Positions 1-6,022 of a stretch of 24,426 bases of DNA are shown in pieces; the stretch's first letter is position 1; the number at the start of each line of letters is the position of its first letter. The notes under the pieces were generated by a model. That model had not been told where the DNA came from. It ran no database searches and saw only the letters and a list, made by a program, of their open reading frames with translations. Both the position numbers and the translations under genes were made by a program. Source of the stretch: an uncultured Clostridia bacterium (GTDB lineage Bacteria > Bacillota > Clostridia > TANB77 > CAG-508); NCBI GenBank assembly GCA_947589135.1, contig CANPZT010000008.1, positions 1-24,426 of the forward strand. The letters are read 5' to 3'.

Positions 1-1257
1 GCTTTTAAATATTCTCATACAAAGATTATTACACCTGTTAAAACTTATGACCCAGATAATGAATTTGATGAAGAATATTTTGAGTTTGGCTTATTTATGT
101 CTAGAAGAGAATATAAAACAATTAATAGGCGTCTGCAAAGAGGTCGTGAGATTTCAGTTCAAGAAGGTAAATTTGTAGGAAATATTGCTCCTTTTGGCTA
201 TGATAGAGTTAAATTAAAAGATGCCAAAGGCTATACCCTATCTATAAACCAACATGAAGCACCTATTGTGAAAGAAATTTTTAGATTATATACTTTTGAA
301 AATAATAACATTAATTCAGTTGTAAAATACTTAAATAATATGAATTTAAAACCTAGAATTTCTGATGAATGGTCTATTTCTTCTGTTAAAGATATTCTTT
401 CAAACCCTACTTATATTGGAAAATTAACATGGAATAAAAGAAAACAAAAAAAGAAAACGAAGAATGGACATATTATAATTTCTAGACCTCGCAATCAAAA
501 TTATTTAATTTATGATGGATTACATGAACCTATTATTGATAATAAAACTTGGGAATTAGCTCAAGAAAAAAGAAAACAAAATACTCCCAAAGTAAAACAT
601 AGCAATCAAATTCAAAATCCATTAGTAGGATTACTATTTTGTGAAAAATGTGGTAAACCAATGCAAAGAAGACCTTATAATAAATTTGGTAAACCTTCAA
701 TACTTATATGTTCTAATCCTAAATGCAATAATATAAGTTCTAAACTTTATATTATTGAAGATAGAATAATTGAAGCATTAAAAATATGGCTTGAGAACTA
801 TAAGGTAGATTATAAAGCTAAAGACAATTCAGTTTCTAATAATAATGAATTAATTGAAAAATCTATTGCTACAACTAAAAAAGATTTAGAAAAAGAAAAA
901 CTGAAACTTAATAAAGTTTATGATTTTTTAGAGAATGGTATTTATAATAAAAATGAATTTTTAAATCGTTCAAAAGTGATTAAATGTAATATCGAAAGTC
1001 TTAATAACAAATTAAAAGAATATAAAGAAATTTTATATAAAAATTCTCAAAAGCAAAATGAAAAAGAAACTATAACACATAGATTTAAAAATGTTATAGA
1101 TTTATATTATAAACTAGAAACTGCCGAAGATAAAAATATTTTATTGAAAAGTATAATTGCTAAAATTACATATTTAAAAACGGAAAAAGATATAAAAAAA
1201 GATTCTAACAAAAACAATTGTGAATTACATATATATCCAAAAATACATAAAATTTGA
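1..1257 (+). CDS. Large serine recombinase, C-terminal part (5' end outside window)
   Basis: The frame is open from base 1, so 418 residues are visible and the start lies upstream of the window. The N-terminal catalytic domain is mostly missing; only its end and the SRREYKTINRRLQRGRE linker helix (about residues 33-50) are seen. The recombinase DNA-binding domain follows (about 55-170), then a zinc ribbon with Cys214, Cys217, Cys237 and Cys242, and a long charged coiled coil (about 255-345), as in phage and skin-element integrases of the SpoIVCA/phiC31 class. These enzymes join attP and attB and, with a directionality factor, excise the element. The gene ends about 350 bases from the putative att junction in cotJC, so it is probably the element's own integrase. 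The missing catalytic Ser cannot be checked here. Confidence 0.93.
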   Translation, partial: AFKYSHTKIITPVKTYDPDNEFDEEYFEFGLFMSRREYKTINRRLQRGREISVQEGKFVGNIAPFGYDRVKLKDAKGYTLSINQHEAPIVKEIFRLYTFENNNINSVVKYLNNMNLKPRISDEWSISSVKDILSNPTYIGKLTWNKRKQKKKTKNGHIIISRPRNQNYLIYDGLHEPIIDNKTWELAQEKRKQNTPKVKHSNQIQNPLVGLLFCEKCGKPMQRRPYNKFGKPSILICSNPKCNNISSKLYIIEDRIIEALKIWLENYKVDYKAKDNSVSNNNELIEKSIATTKKDLEKEKLKLNKVYDFLENGIYNKNEFLNRSKVIKCNIESLNNKLKEYKEILYKNSQKQNEKETITHRFKNVIDLYYKLETAEDKNILLKSIIAKITYLKTEKDIKKDSNKNNCELHIYPKIHKI

Positions 1258-1282
1258 TTATACATCTAAATTATGTTATAAT
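1254..1282 (+). promoter_or_regulatory. Sigma-A type promoter of the 60-aa ORF
   Basis: TTGATT (1254-1259, overlapping the recombinase stop codon) and TATAAT (1277-1282) are separated by 17 bases. The small ORF can therefore be transcribed separately from the recombinase. No convincing sporulation-sigma box was seen. Confidence 0.6.
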
Positions 1283-1336
1283 AATAGAGATTACAAGTTG
1301 TAGTTGTTTTGTTCTTATTAATAGGAGGTAAAAAAT

Positions 1337-1519
1337 ATGAAGCAAGAAGGAGAGGCACCATTAATAAGTAACATTGGGACCACAGATGATATTTTATCCG
1401 AAATTGCGATAATGGCAATTAAACTTAATGATAAGGAGATTTTAGAAGAAATATCCCATCATCCTAATGTGGGACCAAAAACATCTGGAATTATTAAAAA
1501 TGTTAAAATCCAGATTTAA
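1337..1519 (+). CDS. Small hypothetical protein (60 aa) of the element end
   Basis: A strong AGGAGGT ribosome binding site (from 1324) lies 6 bases before the ATG, and a hairpin terminator begins at the stop codon, so this is very likely a real gene. The protein is hydrophilic with two predicted helices. The part from about residue 31 to 50 (NDKEILEEISHHPNVGPKTS) loosely resembles a leucine-rich-repeat-variant unit, where an HPN turn links two helices, but a single unit proves little. I do not recognise the family. It sits between the recombinase and the att junction, where serine-integrase elements can carry a small directionality factor (SprB of SPbeta is also a very small protein). That role is only a suggestion. 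Confidence 0.7.
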   Translation: MKQEGEAPLISNIGTTDDILSEIAIMAIKLNDKEILEEISHHPNVGPKTSGIIKNVKIQI

Positions 1520-1550
1520 AAGGAAGATATTAGCAGTATCTTCCTTTTAG
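1518..1550 (+). terminator. Terminator after the 60-aa ORF
   Basis: Perfect 12-bp stem (1518-1529 with 1537-1548), 7-base loop TTAGCAG, ending in TTTT. It also overlaps the stop codon of the small ORF. Confidence 0.8.
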
Positions 1551-1589
1551 CTATTAGGCAATATGTAAAATTGTAATTTTTGTCTTTAG

Positions 1590-1808
1590 CTATTGACAAC
1601 AAAATGGTACATATTCTTCAGTACCAATATCATTTAAAATAGCTTTAGATTTTTGGTCTGGCATACCAAATCTTTGAGATAAATATCTTAAAGAAGCAGC
1701 AAGTTCGCCATCAGGTCCACCATATTGAGAAATAATTACTTTAGCAAGTTTTGGATCTGTACATTTAATATTAATTGGATATTGCAATGTTTTATTATAA
1801 GTCCACAT
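1590..1808 (-). pseudogene. cotJC: cotJC, 5' part only: manganese-catalase-like spore coat protein, interrupted
   Basis: The 72 codons read as the N-terminus of CotJC (MWTYNKTLQYPINIK, then the QYGGPDGELAASLRYLSQR block) and then run into seven unrelated residues and a stop. Family members are roughly 190 aa and continue TEE-L-x-H. Here the match ends at Glu65. Glu35, the presumed first metal ligand, is present, but the His of ExxH and all later ligands are absent, so the fragment cannot be a working catalase. The ATG (1808) overlaps the cotJB stop in TAATG and has an AAGGGGG site upstream; a longer upstream start is unlikely. The break coincides with the att-like inverted repeat beside the serine recombinase. 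The gene may be repaired when the element leaves, or permanently broken. Confidence 0.85.
1605..1626. other. Putative hybrid attachment site (attL/attR) in cotJC
   Basis: TGGTAC (1605-1610) and GTACCA (1621-1626) form an inverted repeat around ATATTCTTCA. The cotJC side ends at the two Glu codons of the TEE motif (1614-1619). Sequence to the left no longer encodes CotJC. Serine-integrase sites typically have imperfect inverted arms around a short core, so the crossover is probably within 1611-1619. The exact core needs the other element end. Confidence 0.5.
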
Positions 1809-2176
1809 TAATAATTCCCCCTTTCCCAAGGCCATGGTTCTTCTAACCATCTCCACTTGTTACAAGGGTAATTAATGGTAAGAGGTCCATAAACTTTTTG
1901 GTATTTATCTTCTAAATCTTTTAACATTTTACAATATTTATTGTGTAGGCAAATAGCCTTTTGATCATCTGGATGAGTATCTAGATATAATCCAAGTTCA
2001 GTAATACCAAACTGATAAGATCTAATTTGTTGAATCATTTCTCTTCTAGTTTCACAGTCTACAGTTCTTTCTGAATCACAACCGCAGTTACATCCATTAT
2101 TATTTTTAGTATTAGCAGACAATACAGCATCATCCATATTGTTGCAACCGCAATTTCTATTTTCTTCTACTGACAT
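1808..2176 (-). CDS. cotJB: Spore coat protein CotJB
   Basis: The core from about residue 45 onward has CotJB hallmarks: the helix before LGLYLDTHPDDQKA, then YQKVYGPLT and the ending WLEEPWPWERG. At 122 aa it is longer than the roughly 90-aa Bacillus protein because of an N-terminal Cys-rich stretch (CGCNN, CNCGC), which could crosslink or bind metal in the coat. It is the middle gene of the cotJABC operon: the start lies within the end of cotJA (10-base overlap) and the stop overlaps the cotJC start. In Bacillus subtilis the cotJ operon is made in the mother cell under SigE. The exact function is unknown; it is an inner-coat component. Confidence 0.93.
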   Translation of the reverse strand: MSVEENRNCGCNNMDDAVLSANTKNNNGCNCGCDSERTVDCETRREMIQQIRSYQFGITELGLYLDTHPDDQKAICLHNKYCKMLKDLEDKYQKVYGPLTINYPCNKWRWLEEPWPWERGNY

Positions 2177-2526
2177 TTATTACACCCCTTTCCAATTTCA
2201 TTAGTAGCCTCAATGTATTTTTGTTCTTGCATATCTTGGCATGGAACATAAGGGCTAACTAATTCAGGGAAAATTGTTCCCATTTTTAATCCAACACATG
2301 GTTTAAAAGTTTTATCCATATATTGGTAAGGCACATAGCTTTGAGCTAACATTGGATTTTCAGGGAATACACTAGTTTCTTCATCAAATCCACAACCACA
2401 GCTATCATAATCTTCTTCATAAGAGCTAACATTACTACATTGATTTTCAATTATATCATTATTTTGTAACTCACAAGAATTGTTTTTATAGCTGTTGTTC
2501 ATACAATAACATTTTCTTCTAAACAT
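2167..2526 (-). CDS. cotJA: Spore coat associated protein CotJA
   Basis: The second half carries the conserved CotJA core LAQSYVPYQ, TFKPCVGLKMGTIFPELVSPYVP. The 119-aa protein has an extended, Cys-rich N-terminus (CYC, CGCGF) and ends GKGCNKC, a Cys-rich pattern shared with the cotJB N-terminus. The ATG at 2526 follows an AAAGGAGG site at ideal spacing. It is the first gene of the minus-strand cotJ operon and is divergent from the arsR-type gene at 2707. In Bacillus CotJA and CotJC interact and are assembled into the inner coat. Here its partner CotJC is interrupted. Confidence 0.92.
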   Translation of the reverse strand: MFRRKCYCMNNSYKNNSCELQNNDIIENQCSNVSSYEEDYDSCGCGFDEETSVFPENPMLAQSYVPYQYMDKTFKPCVGLKMGTIFPELVSPYVPCQDMQEQKYIEATNEIGKGCNKCQ

Positions 2527-2546
2527 TTTATTTCCTCCTTTTGTAC

Positions 2547-2568
2547 ATTATATGAAATCATTCGACAA
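2547..2568 (-). promoter_or_regulatory. cotJ promoter region with a 0A-box-like motif
   Basis: Reading the minus strand, TTGTCGAA (2568-2561) matches the Spo0A box core TGTCGAA, and CATATAAT (2554-2547) lies 6 bases further down. CATATAAT is one base off the SigE -10 consensus CATACAnT, but no matching SigE -35 was found. In such AT-rich DNA the -10 match may be chance. Confidence 0.35.
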
Positions 2569-2598
2569 CAAGTGATAAAAAAATTCTAAAAAAATATA

Positions 2599-2627
2599 TT
2601 GACAAAAACAAATAAATATAATATCAT
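2599..2627 (+). promoter_or_regulatory. Promoter of the arsR-cadA operon
   Basis: TTGACA (2599-2604), 17-base spacer, TATCAT (2622-2627). The operator at 2628-2655 follows at once, placing it over the transcription start. Confidence 0.7.
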
Positions 2628-2655
2628 GAATATATGAACATATAATCATATATTC
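2628..2655. promoter_or_regulatory. Operator for the ArsR/CadC-type repressor
   Basis: GAATATATG (2628-2636) and CATATATTC (2647-2655) are a perfect 9-bp inverted repeat with a 10-base spacer, directly downstream of the -10 box. Size and the ATATG...CATAT style resemble SmtB/CadC operators. Confidence 0.75.
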
Positions 2656-2706
2656 AAATAATATATTAATATAAATATAAAATTTTAAATAATAGGAGGT
2701 ACAATT

Positions 2707-2994
2707 ATGCCAAAAGATGAAATAATTTATGATTTAGCGGAATTTTTTAAAGTTTTTGCAGATTCTACTAGAATGAAAATCATATATGCTTTAATGGAAA
2801 AGGAACTTTGTGTATGTGATATAGCAAAAATAGTAGGAACAACACAATCAGCAATTTCACATCAATTAAGATTATTAAAGCAATCTAAACTAGTAAAATT
2901 TAGAAAAGAAGGAAAAGAAGTATTTTATAGTTTAGATGATGACCATATTGAAGAAATTGTAAAGAAGGGTCGTGAGCATATTGAAGAATTATAG
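2707..2994 (+). CDS. Metal-sensing ArsR-family repressor (CadC/SmtB type)
   Basis: A 95-aa winged-helix protein. It keeps both known metal-site motifs: ELCVCD (Cys35, Cys37) in the helix used by the ArsR/CadC alpha-3 site, and D78-x-H80-x10-H91-x2-E94 in the last helix, the alpha-5 zinc site pattern of SmtB/CzrA. The recognition helix is TTQSAISHQLRLLKQS (about 45-60). Such repressors leave the operator when zinc, cadmium or lead binds. AGGAGGT lies 5 bases before the ATG. The gene overlaps the P-type ATPase gene downstream, so it probably represses its own two-gene operon through the 2628-2655 site. The CadC-type loop would fit Cd/Pb; the alpha-5 site would fit Zn/Co. Which is used cannot be decided. 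Confidence 0.93.
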   Translation: MPKDEIIYDLAEFFKVFADSTRMKIIYALMEKELCVCDIAKIVGTTQSAISHQLRLLKQSKLVKFRKEGKEVFYSLDDDHIEEIVKKGREHIEEL

Positions 2995-5050
2995 GTATAT
3001 ACTAAAAGGACTTGATTGTGCAAATTGTGCTCAAAAAATTGAAGATAAAATAGCACAAACAGATGGATATGAACAAGTTAATGTAAACTTTTCTACTAGT
3101 AAATTATCTTTTAAAACAGAAAAACAAAATAATGTAAAAGAAGAAATTACTAAGATTATAAAAAGTTTGGAACCAGAAGTAGAAATACTAGATGAAGAGA
3201 GCACAATACAAGAACATTCAGAACGAAATAATTCAGATATTTTAAGATTAATTTTAGGAATTATAATTTATGCATTAGGAATTTATTTGCCTTTTGGAAA
3301 AACATTTATGATATGTGCAATTATCATTTCCTTAGTTATTTTATTATCAAGAACTGCAAAAAAAGCATTTATACAAATAACAAAAAATAAAGTATTAGAT
3401 GAAAATACACTAATAACAATATCAGTTATAGGAGCTTGCTTTGTTGATAAAACTATGGAAGGAATAATGGTTATAGTTTTGTATGAAATAGGTAAAATAT
3501 TAGAAGCAAGAGCAGTAAGTAAAACAAGAAAATCTATTTCAGATTTAATGGATATAAAACCAGAATATGCAAATTTAAAAAATGGAGAAGAAGTAGAACA
3601 AGTAAATCCAGGAGATGTGAAAAAAGGAGATATTATTTTAGTAAAAACTGGAGAAAAAATCCCATTAGATGGTATTGTTGTAAATGGTAGTGCTGAAATA
3701 GATAATTCGGCATTAACAGGAGAAAGTGCATTGATAAAAGTAGAGGAAAAATCAAAAGTACTTTCAGGTGGTATTAATGTACAAGGACTAATTGAAATTA
3801 AAGTTGAAAAAACTTATGAAAATAGTACAGTGAGTCAGATATTAAACTTAGTAGAAAATGCAACAGATAAAAAAGCTAAAACAGAAACATTTGTGGCAAA
3901 AGCTGCTAAAATATATACACCAATAGTATTAGGCTTTGCATTAATAGTTGCTATATTTATGCCAATAATATTTAAAAATGTAACATATAGTCAAAGTATA
4001 TATAAAGCATTAATATTTTTAGTAATTTCATGTCCATGTTCTATAGCTATATCAGTTCCACTTAGTTATTTTAGCGGAATTGGAAAGGCTTCTAAAAGAG
4101 GAATTTTAATAAAAGGAAGCGACTATTTAGATGGACTAAAAGATATTAAGCAAATTATTTTTGATAAAACAGGAACAATTACAACAGGAAATTTCTTAGT
4201 AAATGAAATTAATTCATTAGACGATGATTATAATAAAGATGAAATATTAAATTATTTTGCTATGGGAGAAAAATTTTCTAATCATCCAATTGCAAAATCA
4301 ATTTTAAAAGAAATAAAAGATGAAATTGATACATCAGAAGTAGAAAAATTTGAAGAAATATCAGGAAAAGGAATTGAATACAAATACCAAGGAAAAGATA
4401 TTCAAATAGGAAATGCTAGTTTTGTAAAATCAGATGGAACACAAAAAGAAAGTGAAGGAACGACTCTATATTTAAAAATAGAAAACAAAATTGTAGGATC
4501 TATAACATTAATAGATGAAATAAAAAAAGATGCAAAATCAACTATAAAAACACTTTCAAAAATTGGAATAAAAACGAAAATGCTAACAGGAGACAAAAAA
4601 GAAATTGCAAACAAAATTGCAAAAGAAGTAGGAATAAACGAAATAAAATCAGAAATGTTACCACAAGATAAATATGCAGAATTAGAAAAAATATTAAAAC
4701 AAAGAAACGAAAAAAACAAAGTTGCATATGTAGGTGATGGAATAAATGATAGCCCTGTACTTGCAAGAGCTGATATTGGAATATCAATGGGAGGAATTGG
4801 ATCAAGTTCAGCAATAGAAGCATCAGATGTTGTTATAATGACAGATGAATTAGAAAAAATAACAGAGGCAATAAATATATCTAAAAAAACAAATAAAATA
4901 ATTAAACAAAACTTAACATTTGCAATAGGAGTAAAATTACTTATTTTAATATTAAGTTTATTTGGAATAGCAGACATGTGGGAAGCGGTTTTTGCAGATG
5001 TTGGAACAACTTTAATTACAATATTTAACACAATAAGAATTTTAAAATAA
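2972..5050 (+). CDS. cadA: Heavy-metal P1B-type ATPase (Zn/Cd/Pb exporter, CadA-like)
   Basis: A 692-aa P1B ATPase. An N-terminal HMA domain has GLDCANC (Cys16, Cys19). The ion-channel helix has CPC (Cys354-Pro-Cys356), followed by the phosphorylation motif DKTGT (Asp398), the HP locus (His438) and GDGIND (Asp589). The C-terminal membrane helix has ADVGTT, whose Asp is typical of the P1B-2 Zn/Cd/Pb group. It pumps divalent metal out of the cell at the cost of ATP. The start is uncertain: GTG at 2972 is only 2 bases from a GAAGGG site, while TTG at 2981 has better spacing (11) and gives a more usual N-terminus. Either way it overlaps the repressor gene and is translationally coupled. Confidence 0.95.
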   Translation: MSILKNYRYILKGLDCANCAQKIEDKIAQTDGYEQVNVNFSTSKLSFKTEKQNNVKEEITKIIKSLEPEVEILDEESTIQEHSERNNSDILRLILGIIIYALGIYLPFGKTFMICAIIISLVILLSRTAKKAFIQITKNKVLDENTLITISVIGACFVDKTMEGIMVIVLYEIGKILEARAVSKTRKSISDLMDIKPEYANLKNGEEVEQVNPGDVKKGDIILVKTGEKIPLDGIVVNGSAEIDNSALTGESALIKVEEKSKVLSGGINVQGLIEIKVEKTYENSTVSQILNLVENATDKKAKTETFVAKAAKIYTPIVLGFALIVAIFMPIIFKNVTYSQSIYKALIFLVISCPCSIAISVPLSYFSGIGKASKRGILIKGSDYLDGLKDIKQIIFDKTGTITTGNFLVNEINSLDDDYNKDEILNYFAMGEKFSNHPIAKSILKEIKDEIDTSEVEKFEEISGKGIEYKYQGKDIQIGNASFVKSDGTQKESEGTTLYLKIENKIVGSITLIDEIKKDAKSTIKTLSKIGIKTKMLTGDKKEIANKIAKEVGINEIKSEMLPQDKYAELEKILKQRNEKNKVAYVGDGINDSPVLARADIGISMGGIGSSSAIEASDVVIMTDELEKITEAINISKKTNKIIKQNLTFAIGVKLLILILSLFGIADMWEAVFADVGTTLITIFNTIRILK

Positions 5051-5057
5051 AGAAAAT

Positions 5058-5144
5058 ATGAGTAATAGAGGTATGTTTTTAAAAATTCCTCCAAAAAAGG
5101 ATAAAGTAACACTCTTTACTCAAAGAATTATGGAAGAAGAATAA
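5058..5144 (+). CDS. Possible 28-aa peptide between cadA and the alkylation-repair gene
   Basis: ATG at 5058 opens 28 codons (basic start, then QRIMEEE end) closing 2 bases before the next gene. There is no clear ribosome binding site. It could be a translated spacer coupling the two genes or chance. Confidence 0.25.
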   Translation: MSNRGMFLKIPPKKDKVTLFTQRIMEEE

Positions 5145-5146
5145 AA

Positions 5147-5836
5147 ATGAAAAATCAAATAAAAACAAAATTATTTAATTTATCAGATCAAAAGTATAAA
5201 GAATTTCATAGTGGATTATGCCCAGGAGTAAATAATATTATAGGTGTAAGAGTACCAATACTTAGGAATTATGCAAAAGAATTATTAAAATCATATACAA
5301 TAGGAGAACTTTTAAAAGAAATTGATGAAGAATATTATGAAGAAATTATGTTAAAAGGAATGCTAATTGGACTTTCAAGCACAGAAGATATTAATGTTAT
5401 TTTAAAATATATTAGAGAATTTATACCTAAAATTGATAATTGGGCTATATGTGATGTATTTTGTGCAAGTTTAAAAATTACAAAAAAACATAAAAACGAA
5501 ATGTGGAAACTTATACAAGATTATTTGACATCAGATAAAGAATTTGAAATTAGGTTTGGAATTGTTATGATATTAGATTACTATATAGAACAAGAATATT
5601 TGCAAAGAGACTTTGAAATTTTTGATAAAATACAAAGCAAAGATTATTATGTTCAAATGGCAATTGCTTGGGCAGTTTCTATTTGTTTGATTAAATATTA
5701 TGATGAAACAATACGATATTTAAAAATATGTAAATTAGATAATTTTACTTTTAATAAATCTTTACAAAAAGCAATAGAATCTTATCGAATAGATAGTAAA
5801 CAAAAACAAATATTAAGAAAAATGAAGAGAACTTAG
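5147..5836 (+). CDS. DNA alkylation repair protein (AlkD-like HEAT-repeat family)
   Basis: 229 aa, all-helical, about the usual length for the family. Recognisable family blocks are the N-terminal GVRVPILRNYAKEL, then FIPKIDNWAICDVFC, FEIRFGIVMILDYYI and DYYVQMAIAWAVSICLIKY near the C-terminus. AlkD excises bulky cationic alkylpurines such as 3-methyladenine from DNA. The Trp and Asp of DNWAICD and the Arg of IRFG lie where AlkD proteins have their DNA-contacting residues. It begins 96 bases after cadA with only a short possible ORF between, so it is probably co-transcribed with the metal operon, and a terminator follows. The family call is firm; glycosylase activity of this member is inferred. 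Confidence 0.88.
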   Translation: MKNQIKTKLFNLSDQKYKEFHSGLCPGVNNIIGVRVPILRNYAKELLKSYTIGELLKEIDEEYYEEIMLKGMLIGLSSTEDINVILKYIREFIPKIDNWAICDVFCASLKITKKHKNEMWKLIQDYLTSDKEFEIRFGIVMILDYYIEQEYLQRDFEIFDKIQSKDYYVQMAIAWAVSICLIKYYDETIRYLKICKLDNFTFNKSLQKAIESYRIDSKQKQILRKMKRT

Positions 5837-5863
5837 CAAAATAAAATGCTAAGCTCTTTTTTT
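5825..5863 (+). terminator. Terminator after the alkylation-repair gene
   Basis: CTTAGCA and TGCTAAG form the inner stem, extended by GAGA/CTCTT with one mismatch, followed by a T run. Confidence 0.8.
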
Positions 5864-5962
5864 GGAAAATTTTTTAGGAAAGTTTTACAAATTCATAATA
5901 ATCATAAAATAATTATGAATTATACAAATTACATTTTTTTTCGAAAAATATCAACAAAATAT

Positions 5963-5990
5963 TTGCTAAAAAAAAGTTTTATGATATACT
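5963..5990 (+). promoter_or_regulatory. Promoter of the GH18 gene
   Basis: TTGCTA (5963-5968), 16-base spacer, TATACT (5985-5990). An inverted repeat AATTCATAAT/ATTATGAATT (5890-5921) lies upstream and might be an operator. Confidence 0.5.
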
Positions 5991-6022
5991 AATCAAGTAA
6001 GAAAATAGTAAGGAGAAAAATA

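Larger units (their letters stand above)
1..1616. mobile_element. One end of an integrated element inserted in cotJC
   Basis: A large serine recombinase gene, a 60-aa ORF and a terminator lie directly before the point where the minus-strand cotJC reading frame stops matching its family (about 1614). The element side therefore runs leftwards out of the window and the chromosome side begins with cotJC codons 1-65. The layout (recombinase at the element end, target gene split at the junction) matches skin-type intervening elements and serine-integrase prophages. The left boundary and cargo are not visible. The element call is inference; the truncation and the recombinase are seen directly. Confidence 0.72.

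Noticed and set aside
1808..1856. A 16-codon longer start for cotJC
   Set aside because: It overlaps the cotJB end, has no family match and no ribosome binding site; ATG 1808 starts the known MW-Y motif.
4402..5112. Long open frames antisense to cadA
   Set aside because: Low-complexity Phe/Leu/Ser translation typical of reverse reading of AT-rich genes; no ribosome binding site.
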